41,788 bases of DNA from an uncultured Collinsella sp. GTDB lineage: Bacteria; Actinomycetota; Coriobacteriia; Coriobacteriales; Coriobacteriaceae. The position numbers and the translations under genes are program-made. This document shows, piece after piece, positions 22,563-31,802 of this stretch. The first letter of the stretch is position 1, and every line of letters begins with the position of its first letter. The stretch covers positions 1 to 41,788 of the forward strand of contig URXE01000009.1 of the NCBI GenBank assembly GCA_900551815.1. The letters run 5' to 3'. The notes under the pieces are model-generated. The model saw only the letters and a list, made by a program, of their open reading frames with translations, searched no databases and was not told the origin of the DNA.

Positions 22563-24632
22563 ATGTCTTCCCAGATGACGGTTATCATCGCCGGTATCGT
22601 GCTGGTCGTGGCCATTGTGGTCGCGCTGGTCATCATGCGCCGCGGCGATTCCCGTTTTACCTACGATACGCAGCATGGAACGGCCCCGCGCGCCACCGAG
22701 GGCGAGGGCAATACCGCCGCGACCGCCTTCAAGGGTCGCTTCTCCATCCTCACCGCCGGCGTGGGCGCGATGTTTGCCGCGCTCACCGTCAAGCTGTGGG
22801 GCATGCAGATGGTCTCGTCGGACTACTACGACAAGCAGGCCAAGAGCAACCAGACGCGTACTGTCACCACGCCGGCTGTGCGCGGGCGAATCCTTGATCG
22901 CAATGGCGTGGCACTTGTGCAAAACCGTCCGTCACTTGCCGTTGTCGCCTATCGCGACCTGGCCGATGACACCGTGCTGGTGCACCACCTCGCGAATGTG
23001 CTCGGCATGCCCTACGTCGCGGTTTTGCGCAACATTCAGGACAATTCCGAGGGCGCCCAGAGCCTGCATACCATCGCGACGGACGTGCGCCGCTCCACGG
23101 TTGCCTATATCAAGGAGCATGCCGGCGAGTTCCCGGGCGTGAAGATTGCCGAGCGCACCGAGCGCCAGTACCCGTACGGCGAGACGGCCTGTCACATTTT
23201 GGGCTATACCGGCACCATTACCTCCGAGCAGCTCGAGGCGCAGAACAAGAAGGCTTCGGGCGATAACGATAGCGCCGCCGGTCAGATTACGTATCAGTCG
23301 GGCGATATCGTGGGTCAGGCGGGCGTCGAGAGCTACTACGAGAACTTGCTGCAGGGTATTCGCGGCGAGCAGACGGTGAAGGTCGATGCCTCGGGCAACG
23401 TGACCGGACAGGCCGGCGCCGTGCCTGCCAAGGCCGGCTCCGACATTAAGCTCACGCTTGACCTCAAGATTCAGCAAGCCTGCGAGACGGCGCTTGCAAG
23501 TGCTATTGAGCTCGCTAAGACCACAGGCCACAGCGACGCCGGCAACGGTGCCGTGGTGTGCCTCGACCCCAATAACGGCGAGATTCTGGGCATGGCCAGC
23601 GAGCCCAAGTTCGATCCTTCGGTGTTTATCGGCGGCGTCTCCAACGATGTTTGGACCGAGCTCAACGATGACGAGGGTTCGCATCCGCTGCTCAACCGTG
23701 CCATTAGCGGCCAGTACATGTCCGCCTCGACCATCAAACCCCTCTCGGCGTTGGCTGGCCTTGAGTTTGGCACGTACACTTCGAGTCAAACGACCAACTG
23801 CACGGGATATTGGACCGGCTTGGGCAAATCTTGGGGAAAATACTGCTGGCTGCACTCCGGTCACGGCACCATGACGCTGCAGTCCGGTATCGCCAATTCC
23901 TGCGACCCCGTGTTCTACGACATGGGCAAGGCGTTTTTCTACAACGACCAGCATCCCGAGGGCCTGCAGGAGGTCTTTCGCCGTTGGGGGCTGGGCAAGA
24001 CCTGCGGTATCGACCTTCCGAGCGAGGGTGCCGGCCGCATTCCCGATGCCGAGTGGAAAGAGTCGTACTTTACCGATGCCTCTGCCGAAGACCGCAAATG
24101 GAACGCTGGCGATATGACGAACATCGCCATCGGCCAGGGCGACATTTTGGTGACACCGCTGCAGATGGCCTGCGCCTATATGGGCATTGCCAACGGCGGC
24201 AAACAGTATGTGCCGCATGTGTTCTTGTCTGCTGTCTCGCGTGATGGCGACGGCGATGCCTACAAGTACAACGGCAAGGGCAAGAAGAAGCGCCTGGAGG
24301 CCAAGATCAACAGCGATTCGGATTTGGCTCTTGTTCGCAACGGCATGCACGATGTGATTTACTCCGCGTCGACTTCGACCGCCGCGCACTTTAACTCCCT
24401 GACCCCTACGGTCTACGGCAAGTCCGGCACGGGCGAGAAGAGCGGCGAGGACGATTACGCGTGGTTTTGCGCCTACGCGCCGGCCGATGACCCCAAGTAC
24501 GTGATTGCCACTATCTTGGAACAGGGCGGTGGCGGCTCCGATACCGCGTTGCACGTCGTGCGCGATGTCCTCGGTGCGATTTATGACGAGCCCGACACGT
24601 CGACGGCCACGGGCGATTCCTCGGTTCGATAG
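22563..24632 (+). CDS. mrdA: Penicillin-binding protein 2 (elongasome transpeptidase)
   Basis: PBP2 cross-links peptidoglycan together with RodA. The 689-residue product has a hydrophobic N-terminal helix (TVIIAGIVLVVAIVVALVIM) and then a second one at about 60-84 before the PBP dimerisation domain (RGRILDRNGVALVQNRPS). The transpeptidase domain has the nucleophile motif STIK at Ser389, NSCD as the second motif, and KSGT at Lys620. Two hydrophobic segments are unusual, as most PBP2 proteins have one. The extra one suggests that an MreD-adjacent leader has been joined on, or that the N-terminus is outside before re-entry. The start ATG follows GGGGAGG; the longer frame to 22458 overlaps mreD. 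Confidence 0.95.
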   Translation: MSSQMTVIIAGIVLVVAIVVALVIMRRGDSRFTYDTQHGTAPRATEGEGNTAATAFKGRFSILTAGVGAMFAALTVKLWGMQMVSSDYYDKQAKSNQTRTVTTPAVRGRILDRNGVALVQNRPSLAVVAYRDLADDTVLVHHLANVLGMPYVAVLRNIQDNSEGAQSLHTIATDVRRSTVAYIKEHAGEFPGVKIAERTERQYPYGETACHILGYTGTITSEQLEAQNKKASGDNDSAAGQITYQSGDIVGQAGVESYYENLLQGIRGEQTVKVDASGNVTGQAGAVPAKAGSDIKLTLDLKIQQACETALASAIELAKTTGHSDAGNGAVVCLDPNNGEILGMASEPKFDPSVFIGGVSNDVWTELNDDEGSHPLLNRAISGQYMSASTIKPLSALAGLEFGTYTSSQTTNCTGYWTGLGKSWGKYCWLHSGHGTMTLQSGIANSCDPVFYDMGKAFFYNDQHPEGLQEVFRRWGLGKTCGIDLPSEGAGRIPDAEWKESYFTDASAEDRKWNAGDMTNIAIGQGDILVTPLQMACAYMGIANGGKQYVPHVFLSAVSRDGDGDAYKYNGKGKKKRLEAKINSDSDLALVRNGMHDVIYSASTSTAAHFNSLTPTVYGKSGTGEKSGEDDYAWFCAYAPADDPKYVIATILEQGGGGSDTALHVVRDVLGAIYDEPDTSTATGDSSVR

Positions 24633-24641
24633 GAGGTTGCG

Positions 24642-25868
24642 ATGGACTTTTCGCCGGCGGACCTGTTCCGCTCAACCAAAACCGGCTCTCGCAGCAGCCT
24701 GGACCGCGTTAACAAGCAGCTCTCGGCCTCGCGCGGCACGTTCCGCCAGAAGGTACACATCGGTGTGCTGCTGGCTACCGTCGCGCTCGTTGCCTATGGT
24801 GCCATCATTATTTGGTCGGCCTCGCAGTTTAAGGCCGATGCCTCGTTCTCGCGCCACCTGCTGGGCATTGGCATTGGCGCGGTGCTGGCGGTGCTCGTCT
24901 GGCGCACCGACCTGCGTGGCATTTCCAATTTCTCGACGGCGCTGCTCGTCATTGACCTTATTGTGATCTTCTCGCCCAAGATTCCGGGTCTGTCCTATAC
25001 GGGCGGTCTGGGCATGACGGGCTGGATCAAGATCCCCGGTATCGGCCTGACCTTCCAGCCCGTTGAGCTCGTCAAGCTCATCACCATCTTCTTTATGGCT
25101 ACGCTTGGCTCGCAGTACAACGGGCGTATCGATACCGTTCGCGACTACATTAAGCTCTGCGGCATGCTGTCCATTCCGTTTTTGGCCGTCGTCGCCATGG
25201 GCGACCTGGGCTCGGGTCTGGTCGTGCTGGTGTCGGGCGCAATCGTCATCTGCATGAGCGGTGCGCGCCGCGAATGGGTGCTGTCGACCTTGGCCCTGCT
25301 GGTTGGTTTGATTGCGCTCATCTTGGCGCTCGACTCGGTCTTTGATTCGCTCCTTGGCCACGATGTGCTTATCAAGCAGTATCAGATGAACCGTCTGACA
25401 GTCTTCATCGACCCCGACAAAGCCGATTCGGATGATGCCTACAACCTGCAGCAGTCGCTCATTGCCGTCGGCTCGGGTGGCTTTTTTGGTAAGGGCTTGG
25501 GCCACGCGACGCAGTCGGCCGGCGGCTTTCTGCCCGAGTTCCACACCGACTTCGTCTTCGCCTTCCTGTCCGAGACGTTCGGCTTTTGCGGTTCCTTTTT
25601 GCTTCTGTGCCTCTACGTGCTGCTGATCTTTTCGACGATTCGTGTTGCCTTTAAGTGCGAGTCGCTGTTCTTGCGCTTATCGTGCGTGGGTATCGTCGGC
25701 ATGTGGGCGTTCCAAACCTTCGAGAACATCGGCATGTGCATTGGCATGATGCCGATTACCGGTATTCCGCTGCCGTTTATTAGTTTTGGTTCGTCGTCGA
25801 TGATGATTCAGTTGCTGACGGTGGGTATCGTACAATCCATATGGCGGCATCGTTCGGGCGCCGCGTAA
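24642..25868 (+). CDS. rodA: Peptidoglycan glycosyltransferase RodA (SEDS family)
   Basis: RodA polymerises lipid II into glycan strands with PBP2. The 408 residues have an N-terminal cytoplasmic segment of about 37 residues and then about ten membrane helices. SEDS signatures are GWIKIPGIGLTFQPVELVK, NLQQSLIAVGSGGFFGKGLG, LPEFHTDFVFAFLSETFGF and GIPLPFISFGSSSMM. The ATG follows AGGAGG, 9 bp past the PBP2 stop codon, giving the standard glycosyltransferase-transpeptidase pair. Confidence 0.96.
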   Translation: MDFSPADLFRSTKTGSRSSLDRVNKQLSASRGTFRQKVHIGVLLATVALVAYGAIIIWSASQFKADASFSRHLLGIGIGAVLAVLVWRTDLRGISNFSTALLVIDLIVIFSPKIPGLSYTGGLGMTGWIKIPGIGLTFQPVELVKLITIFFMATLGSQYNGRIDTVRDYIKLCGMLSIPFLAVVAMGDLGSGLVVLVSGAIVICMSGARREWVLSTLALLVGLIALILALDSVFDSLLGHDVLIKQYQMNRLTVFIDPDKADSDDAYNLQQSLIAVGSGGFFGKGLGHATQSAGGFLPEFHTDFVFAFLSETFGFCGSFLLLCLYVLLIFSTIRVAFKCESLFLRLSCVGIVGMWAFQTFENIGMCIGMMPITGIPLPFISFGSSSMMIQLLTVGIVQSIWRHRSGAA

Positions 25869-25886
25869 CCGCTGGAGGGGTTTGCC

Positions 25887-26816
25887 ATGAAGATTCCCGT
25901 AGATAAGTTGACCAGCGCTTTTAAGATGGGCGCGTCTGTTAAGAAGGATTCCGATACGCCGGTTCGTGTTTCGGTTTACCTTGATTCGACTGCGTCTCGC
26001 TTTTTGGTCGAGACGGTGCGCGATGCCTTTGTGCCACAGACGACTTCGGGCATTGTGCGTGTTGATCGCCTAGGGGAGGACCGTATCGTTCCCAAGGCCG
26101 ATACCGACGTGGTGTTGGTCCTCTCGTGCGGATCCGACCGCCTGGAGAGTGCCGTGCAGGAGCTCGTGATTGCCGGCGCGCCCGTGTGCGTGCTTGCCGA
26201 GTCCGCCGTCGAGGTGCCGTTCGTTGAGGAATCTACGCCCATGCTCGGCGTGGTGGCAGCGACCGATAAGACCTATCTGCTCGAGACACTTGCCCGCTGG
26301 ATTCTCGATCGTACGGACAAGGAGACGGCTTTTGCTGCCAACTTTGCCTTTATGCGCATCGCGGCGGCAAATCGCATCATTACCTCGTGCGCGCTCACCA
26401 ACATGGCGACGGGCGCCCTGGTGTTTTTGCCGGGTGCCGACTATCCCGTGATGGCTCTGGCGCAGGTGGGCATGCTCTTTGAGCTGGCGGCTATCTTTGG
26501 GCGCGGCATTAAGCCTGAGCGTGGCTACGAGGTCGCGGGCGTGCTTGCCGGCGGTCTGGTGATTCGTGCCGTCACCCGCGCATTGGTGAAGCAGACGCCG
26601 CACATTGGCTTTGTCGTAAAGGCGCTTACCGCCGCCGCGGGTACCTATGGCATGGGTCGCGCGCTCGTGTCGCTCTACGAGCGCGATGTGGACTACAGCC
26701 GTGCCAATGAGGTTGTCAGCGCCACGTTCTCGCGCGTTCGCGACCTGGTGACCACGGTCGCCGGCGCCACCCGTCCTATGAGTCCTTTCGAGGATGCATC
26801 CGATCTCGCTGCTTAG
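25887..26816 (+). CDS. DUF697-like (YcjF-type) membrane protein
   Basis: The function is unknown. The 309-residue product has an N-terminal alpha/beta region (VRVSVYLDSTASRFLVETVRDAF, then DVVLVLSCGSDRLESAV) that may be a degenerate nucleotide-binding fold without a Walker A motif. Residues about 150-285 resemble DUF697. They include AANRIITSCALTNMATGALVFLPGADYPVMALAQVGML, GRGIKPERGYEVAGVLAGG and FVVKALTAAAGTYGMGRAL. DUF697 often follows a GTPase domain; here the GTPase motifs are absent. It lies 18 bp after rodA and 9 bp before the radical SAM gene and is probably cotranscribed. Start ATG has GGAGGGG. Confidence 0.7.
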   Translation: MKIPVDKLTSAFKMGASVKKDSDTPVRVSVYLDSTASRFLVETVRDAFVPQTTSGIVRVDRLGEDRIVPKADTDVVLVLSCGSDRLESAVQELVIAGAPVCVLAESAVEVPFVEESTPMLGVVAATDKTYLLETLARWILDRTDKETAFAANFAFMRIAAANRIITSCALTNMATGALVFLPGADYPVMALAQVGMLFELAAIFGRGIKPERGYEVAGVLAGGLVIRAVTRALVKQTPHIGFVVKALTAAAGTYGMGRALVSLYERDVDYSRANEVVSATFSRVRDLVTTVAGATRPMSPFEDASDLAA

Positions 26817-26825
26817 GGGTTTCTT

Positions 26826-28703
26826 TTGCGCGTTCCATACCAAGACTGTTTTCATCTGATCGAGCCGTTGCTCGCCAAGGTCGAAAAGCCGAGTCGCTAT
26901 ATCGACCACGAGTGGGGCACGCTCTCAAAGGCCGATGCCGACTATCGCTGCTGCATGATCTATCCGGACGTGTATGAGGTCGGTCTGCCCAATCAGGGCA
27001 TCGCCATTCTCTACAACATCCTTAATCAGGCCGAGGGCATTTCCTGCGAGCGCGGTTATGTGCCGTGGCCCGATATGGGCGATGCTATGCGCGAGGCGGG
27101 GATTCCACTGCTGTCGCTCGAGGGTGCAGCGCCCGTGGCCTCGTTCGACATCGTCGGCATGCACGTGCCGCACGAGATGGCTGTGACGAACTTCCTCGAA
27201 GCGCTCGATCTCGCCGGCATTCCGCTGTTGGCTGCCGACCGCACCGAGGACGATCCCATCATCGTCGCCGGTGGTCCCTCGGTATATAACCCCGAGCCGT
27301 ACGCGGCATTCTTCGATGCCATCCTCATTGGCGAGGGCGAGGAGTCGCTGCTCGAGATCTGCCAGCTGCATCGCCGCTTGCGCGACGAGGGCGTCTCGCG
27401 CGCTCAGATTGTCGAGCAGCTCGCGACGGTCGCCGGTACCTATGTGCCGTCCCTGTATGAGGTGCGTCATGACGAGCCATGCTCGCCGCATGGCTACACC
27501 GTGCCGCGCGAGGGCAAGGAAGTCCCGCCGGTAGTCTACAAGCGCGTCGTCGAGGACTTTGGTGCCACCAATCCGCTTTCTCAGTCGTGCGTGCCGTATG
27601 CGCAGCTCGTCCACGATCGCCTGTCTATCGAGATCCTGCGTGGCTGCGCCCGCGGCTGCCGTTTTTGCCAGGCAGGCATGACGTATCGTCCGGTACGCGA
27701 GCGTTCGGCCGACCAGATCGTGTCATCGGTGATCCAGGGCTTGGAAAAGACTGGCTATGACGAGGTGTCGCTTACCTCGCTTTCGACGACCGACCACTCC
27801 TGTATCCGCGACGTGCTCGGTCGCCTTAACCGCCGTCTGGAAGATACGGGCATTCGCGTGTCCATTCCCTCGCAGCGCCTGGATTCGTTTGGCGTTGATA
27901 TGGCCGAGTCGGTCGCCGGCGAAAAGAAGGGCGGCCTGACGTTTGCGCCCGAGGCGGGCAGCCAGCGCATGCGCGACATCATTAACAAGAACGTGACCGA
28001 GGAGGACCTGGACCGCGCGGCCAAGGCGGCCTTCGAGGCTGGCTGGAACCGCATGAAGCTCTACTTCATGATGGGCCTTCCCGGCGAGCGCGACGAGGAT
28101 ATCGTGGCCATCGCCAACCTGGCCGATCACGTGCTGGAGCTCGGCCGTTCCGTGGTGCCCAAGGCACGCCGCGGTTCTATCTCGGTGTCTATCTCTGTTT
28201 CGGTGTTCATCCCTAAGGCGGCAACGCCCTTCCAGTGGTGCCCCCAGCTCGATTACGATGACGTCAAGCGCCGCCAGAAGCTACTCATCACGAGCGTGCG
28301 CAACCGCGCCGTTCGCGTACACTACCACGATGCCGAGACCTCGCTTATCGAGGCTGCGCTCTCCCGTGCCGGTCGCGATATGACGCCGGTCATCATCGAC
28401 GCCTGGCGTGCGGGCTCGCGCTTCGACGCCTGGGTGGAGCACTTCTCGCTCGACAACTGGAAGGAGGCCGCTGCCAAAAACGGCATCGACCTCAACGAGC
28501 TGGTGCACCTGCCCTACGAGCTGGACTGGCGCCTGCCCTGGGAGCACGTGAGCCCCGGCTGCACGCGCGGCTTCCTTGAGCGCGAGTACCGCCGTTCGCT
28601 TGAGGGCGTCACGACGCCCGACTGCACCCGCACGTCGTGCACCGGCTGCGGAATCTGCCCCACGCTCCACGCCAAGAACGTATTGATGGGTGATCGCGCA
28701 TGA
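26826..28703 (+). CDS. Radical SAM protein with B12-binding-like domain (TIGR03960 type)
   Basis: This 625-residue protein belongs to the family usually encoded next to a DUF2344 partner and ribosomal genes rplU/rpmA. Its reaction is unknown. The N-terminal part (DVYEVGLPNQGIAILYNILNQ, VGMHVPHEMAVTNFLEAL, IIVAGGPSVYNPEPYA) is the cobalamin-binding-like fold. The central radical SAM core has RGCARGCRFCQAGM, giving the CxxxCxxC cluster site, and further on TFAPEAGSQRMRD. The C-terminus has a cysteine cluster CTRTSCTGCGICP that might hold another metal. The start is a TTG with AGGGG upstream. The stop codon overlaps the next gene's ATG. Confidence 0.9.
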   Translation: MRVPYQDCFHLIEPLLAKVEKPSRYIDHEWGTLSKADADYRCCMIYPDVYEVGLPNQGIAILYNILNQAEGISCERGYVPWPDMGDAMREAGIPLLSLEGAAPVASFDIVGMHVPHEMAVTNFLEALDLAGIPLLAADRTEDDPIIVAGGPSVYNPEPYAAFFDAILIGEGEESLLEICQLHRRLRDEGVSRAQIVEQLATVAGTYVPSLYEVRHDEPCSPHGYTVPREGKEVPPVVYKRVVEDFGATNPLSQSCVPYAQLVHDRLSIEILRGCARGCRFCQAGMTYRPVRERSADQIVSSVIQGLEKTGYDEVSLTSLSTTDHSCIRDVLGRLNRRLEDTGIRVSIPSQRLDSFGVDMAESVAGEKKGGLTFAPEAGSQRMRDIINKNVTEEDLDRAAKAAFEAGWNRMKLYFMMGLPGERDEDIVAIANLADHVLELGRSVVPKARRGSISVSISVSVFIPKAATPFQWCPQLDYDDVKRRQKLLITSVRNRAVRVHYHDAETSLIEAALSRAGRDMTPVIIDAWRAGSRFDAWVEHFSLDNWKEAAAKNGIDLNELVHLPYELDWRLPWEHVSPGCTRGFLEREYRRSLEGVTTPDCTRTSCTGCGICPTLHAKNVLMGDRA

Positions 28704-29512
28704 GTGAGCGCTTGACCGACAATCCCACGCTCTTTAGGCTGCGCGTTCGCTACGGCAAGCGTGATCGCCTTAAGTACCTGGGCCATTTGGAACTAATCCA
28801 CACCATTGAGCGCATCGTGCGCCGTGCGGGCCTGCCCTATGCTGTGACGCAGGGTTTCTCGCCGCATATGCGCGTGGGCTTTTCGTCGGCGCTGCCCGTG
28901 GGCACGTCGTCGACCTGCGAGTGGTATGACCTGTTTATGACCGAGTTCGTCGCGCTCGACGAGGCGTTTGAGCGCCTGGCCGCTGCATCGCCTGCCGATC
29001 TGGCGCCTATCGAGGCCGCCTACATCGACGTTCGCACGCCGGCGCTGACGCCTCAGCTTACGCGTCTGTCGTACCGCATCGACTTGCACCTGGACCCCAA
29101 AGCCCCCGTGAGTGCCGACGAGGTGCGCGCTGCGATCGATACGCTGCGCGCGGGTCATGGCATTGACTATGCGCGCGGCAAAAAGAGCAAGCGACTTGAT
29201 CTGGACCATACGCTCGTTGGCTATGAGCTCGCGGCGGGGGAGCGCCCGGACCATCTGGTGCTCATGCTCGACACCCATGCCGACAACGAGGGCTCCATGC
29301 GTCCGGAGATTTTGCTTTCTGCTGCTGATGTTTTGTTGCAGGGCTTGACCCCGGGCGTCGATGCACCTATTGTTTCCACCGGTATGCAAGACCTCGTGAC
29401 CATCTGCTCCTACGATGTCGAGCGTCAGAATCAAGCATGCGAGGACGACGAGGGCCGACTCGTCAGCCCCATACCTGTGCGAACTTGTGGATTTGCTCCA
29501 CATACTCGTTGA
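28700..29512 (+). CDS. Radical SAM-associated DUF2344 protein (TIGR03936 type)
   Basis: This 270-residue partner of the preceding radical SAM protein shares an ATGA overlap with it. In some bacteria the two are fused. Family features are RVRYGKRDRLKYLGHLELIHTIERIVRRAGLPYAVTQGFSPHMRVGFSSALPVG in the N-terminal third (quoted only as hallmark order: KYLGHLEL, QGFSPH, ALPVG). LSYRIDLHL and a long C-terminal segment follow. Function is unproven; an RNA- or ribosome-related modification is often suggested from the neighbourhood. In related genomes an RNase E/G gene may follow; here rplU follows directly. Confidence 0.85.
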   Translation: MSERLTDNPTLFRLRVRYGKRDRLKYLGHLELIHTIERIVRRAGLPYAVTQGFSPHMRVGFSSALPVGTSSTCEWYDLFMTEFVALDEAFERLAAASPADLAPIEAAYIDVRTPALTPQLTRLSYRIDLHLDPKAPVSADEVRAAIDTLRAGHGIDYARGKKSKRLDLDHTLVGYELAAGERPDHLVLMLDTHADNEGSMRPEILLSAADVLLQGLTPGVDAPIVSTGMQDLVTICSYDVERQNQACEDDEGRLVSPIPVRTCGFAPHTR

Positions 29513-29537
29513 CGGGGGTATTATCGCCTGCTACTAT
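29509..29537 (+). promoter_or_regulatory. Promoter of rplU-rpmA
   Basis: TTGACG (29509-29514) and TACTAT (29532-29537) are 17 bp apart. The -35 box overlaps the end of the DUF2344 gene. The 5' leader would be about 36 nt. Confidence 0.7.
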
Positions 29538-29579
29538 ATTCGGCTGTTGCACTAACTGATGCATGAAGGGCAAGTAAAC

Positions 29580-29954
29580 ATGTACGCAATCGTTAACACG
29601 GGCGGCAAGCAGTACAAGGTCGCCACCGACGATGTCATCACCGTCGAGAAGATCGAGGGCAATGAGGGCGACAAGGTCACCCTGCCGGTCATCTTCCTCA
29701 ACGATGGTAAGAAGATCGTCACCGATCCCGACAAGCTGGCCAAGGCCAAGGTTACCGCTCAGATCGTTGAGCAGTTCAAGGGCGAGAAGCAGCTGGTCTT
29801 CAAGTTCCACAAGCGTAAGCGCTATCGTCGTCTGAAGGGTCACCGTCAGCAGCTCACCAAGCTGAAGATCGTGAAGGTCCAGGCTACGTCCCGCGCCAAG
29901 AAGGCTGTCAAGGCAGAGGCCGAGGCTGTTGCCGAGGCTCCCGTCGCCGAGTAG
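29580..29954 (+). CDS. rplU: 50S ribosomal protein L21
   Basis: L21 binds 23S rRNA in the large subunit. The 124-residue product opens YAIVNTGGKQYKV and has the conserved FHKRKRYRRLKGHRQQLTKLKI. The C-terminus has an Ala/Glu-rich tail of about 20 residues beyond the usual core of about 103. The ATG at 29580 is chosen over 29559 because it gives the canonical N-terminus and follows GAAGGG. Confidence 0.97.
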   Translation: MYAIVNTGGKQYKVATDDVITVEKIEGNEGDKVTLPVIFLNDGKKIVTDPDKLAKAKVTAQIVEQFKGEKQLVFKFHKRKRYRRLKGHRQQLTKLKIVKVQATSRAKKAVKAEAEAVAEAPVAE

Positions 29955-29987
29955 ATTACACTCGTAACGAAAGAGTAGGTATACACA

Positions 29988-30245
29988 ATGGCACACAAAA
30001 AAGGACTCGGTTCCTCCCGTAATGGCCGTGACTCCCGCGGTCAGCGCCTTGGCACGAAGCGCTTCGCCGGCCAGACGGTAACCACGGGCACGATTCTCGT
30101 CCGTCAGCACGGCACGCACATCCACCCGGGTGAGAACGTTGGCCGTGGCAAGGACGATACGCTGTTCGCGCTGGTCGACGGTACCGTTGAGTTCCACAAG
30201 GGTATCAAGCACAGGGTCAGCGTACGCCCGCTCGCGAACGCGTAA
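29988..30245 (+). CDS. rpmA: 50S ribosomal protein L27
   Basis: L27 reaches into the peptidyl transferase centre. The 85-residue product has the standard AHKKGLGSSRNGRDS start, KRFAGQTVTTGTILVRQHGT and HPGENVGRGKDDTLFA. There is no cleaved Firmicute-type N-terminal extension. It lies 33 bp after rplU in one operon. Confidence 0.97.
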   Translation: MAHKKGLGSSRNGRDSRGQRLGTKRFAGQTVTTGTILVRQHGTHIHPGENVGRGKDDTLFALVDGTVEFHKGIKHRVSVRPLANA

Positions 30246-30270
30246 TTCACCCTTCATAGAGCACATATGT

Positions 30271-30314
30271 GGGAGGCACTTGAGTTTTAGGATTCAAGGG
30301 TCTCCCTCTTTTTG
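30271..30314 (+). terminator. Terminator or attenuator between rpmA and obg
   Basis: GGGAG (30271-30275) with CTTGA pairs to TCAAG with CTCCC (30302-30306), with an internal loop, and is followed by TCTTTTTG. The obg ribosome binding site AGGAGG follows at once, so partial read-through would set obg level. Confidence 0.55.
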
Positions 30315-30329
30315 TAGGAGGCGATTCTG

Positions 30330-31799
30330 TTGTCACAGTTCACCGATATCAGCCGCATTAACGTGTGCGGCGGCGACGGCGGTGCCGGATGCATGTCGTT
30401 TAGGCGCGAGGCCTTTGTTCCCAAGGGTGGCCCCGATGGCGGCGACGGCGGTCGTGGCGGCAATGTCGTCATCCAGTCCGATGCTCAGCTGTCTTCGCTG
30501 ATCGATTACCGTTTTAAGCATCACTTTCGTGCTGAGCGCGGAACGCATGGCCAGGGCGCCCGTCGTAACGGCAAGAGCGGCGAGGACCTGATTCTTAAGG
30601 TCCCCATGGGCACCGTAGTCCGCGAGCTCGACCCCGAGACGCAGACCCCGATGTTCGAGATTGCCGACCTGGTGCACGACGGCGAGCGCGTTGTCGTGGC
30701 CCCCGGTGGCGCCGGCGGTCTGGGCAACACTCACTTTGTGACGTCGGTGCGCCGCGCGCCCGCGTTCGCCCAGCTGGGTGAGCCTGCCGAGGAGCATTGG
30801 ATCGAGCTCGAGATGAAGCTTATGGCCGATGCCGCGCTCGTTGGCTTCCCCTCGGTGGGCAAATCCTCGCTTATCGCGCGCATGAGTGCCGCCCGACCCA
30901 AGATCGCCGACTATCCGTTTACCACGCTCGTGCCCAACCTGGGTATGGTGCGTGCCGGCGAGTACTCCTATGTCGTTGCCGACGTCCCCGGTCTTATCGA
31001 GGGTGCGAGCGAGGGCCGTGGCCTGGGCCATCAGTTCCTGCGCCACATCGAGCGCACGGCACTCATCATGCATGTCGTCGATATGACGGGCGGTTTTGAG
31101 GATCGCGATCCGGTCGAGGACTATCGCATCATCAACCGCGAGCTCGAGCAGTATGGTGCCGAGCTTTCGGAGCGCCCGCAGATCGTCGTCGCCAACAAGT
31201 GCGATGCGCCGGGCACTGCTGACAAGATTGCCGACCTCAAACGCGCCGCGCTCGACGATGGACATATGTTCTTTGCCGTGTCTGCTGTGACGGGCGCCGG
31301 CCTCAACACGCTGATGCTTGCCGTGGGCGAGCAGGTTGCTAAGCTGCGCGCCGAGTTGGCTGCCTCCGATGAGCCGGTCGATCTGCGCGACGATGAGTGG
31401 GAGCGCCGTCGCCTGCAGCGTGAGAAGCGTTTCCGTATTGTTCAGGAAGAGCCCCATGCCTTCCGCGTGGTCGGTCGCGCGATTGAGCGTATGGTCATCC
31501 AGACCGACTGGGAAAACGAGGAAGCCGTCATCTACCTGCAGCATAAGTTTGCGCGCATGGGTGTTGACGAAGCGCTCGAGAAGGCCGGCTGCCGTGCGGG
31601 CGACGAGGTCCGCATTTGCCAGCGCGCCTTTGACTTTGAGGGCGCCGAGGACTTCTCGGAGTACGAGGAGGAGCTTGAGGACGAAGGCGAGGACGTTGCC
31701 GTTGAGGTCGTTGACGTAGCCGATGCTGCGGACGAGGGCGTCGAGGTTGTCGATACGGCAGAAGCCGCGGACGATGCCGAGACCCCGGAGGGCGAGTAG
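30330..31799 (+). CDS. obg: GTPase Obg (CgtA)
   Basis: Obg is an essential GTPase in ribosome assembly and stress control. The 489 residues comprise the glycine-rich Obg fold (CGGDGGAGCMSFRREAF, KGGPDGGDGGRGGNV), and the G domain with G1 GFPSVGKSSL, switch DYPFTTLVPNLG, G3 DVPGLIEGASEGRGLG and G4 NKCD. The C-terminal OCT domain (FRVVGRAIERMVIQTDWENEEAV) is typical of Gram-positives. An acidic tail of about 45 residues ends the protein. Start is a TTG after AGGAGG. Confidence 0.97.
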   Translation: MSQFTDISRINVCGGDGGAGCMSFRREAFVPKGGPDGGDGGRGGNVVIQSDAQLSSLIDYRFKHHFRAERGTHGQGARRNGKSGEDLILKVPMGTVVRELDPETQTPMFEIADLVHDGERVVVAPGGAGGLGNTHFVTSVRRAPAFAQLGEPAEEHWIELEMKLMADAALVGFPSVGKSSLIARMSAARPKIADYPFTTLVPNLGMVRAGEYSYVVADVPGLIEGASEGRGLGHQFLRHIERTALIMHVVDMTGGFEDRDPVEDYRIINRELEQYGAELSERPQIVVANKCDAPGTADKIADLKRAALDDGHMFFAVSAVTGAGLNTLMLAVGEQVAKLRAELAASDEPVDLRDDEWERRRLQREKRFRIVQEEPHAFRVVGRAIERMVIQTDWENEEAVIYLQHKFARMGVDEALEKAGCRAGDEVRICQRAFDFEGAEDFSEYEEELEDEGEDVAVEVVDVADAADEGVEVVDTAEAADDAETPEGE

Positions 31800-31802
31800 G
31801 CC

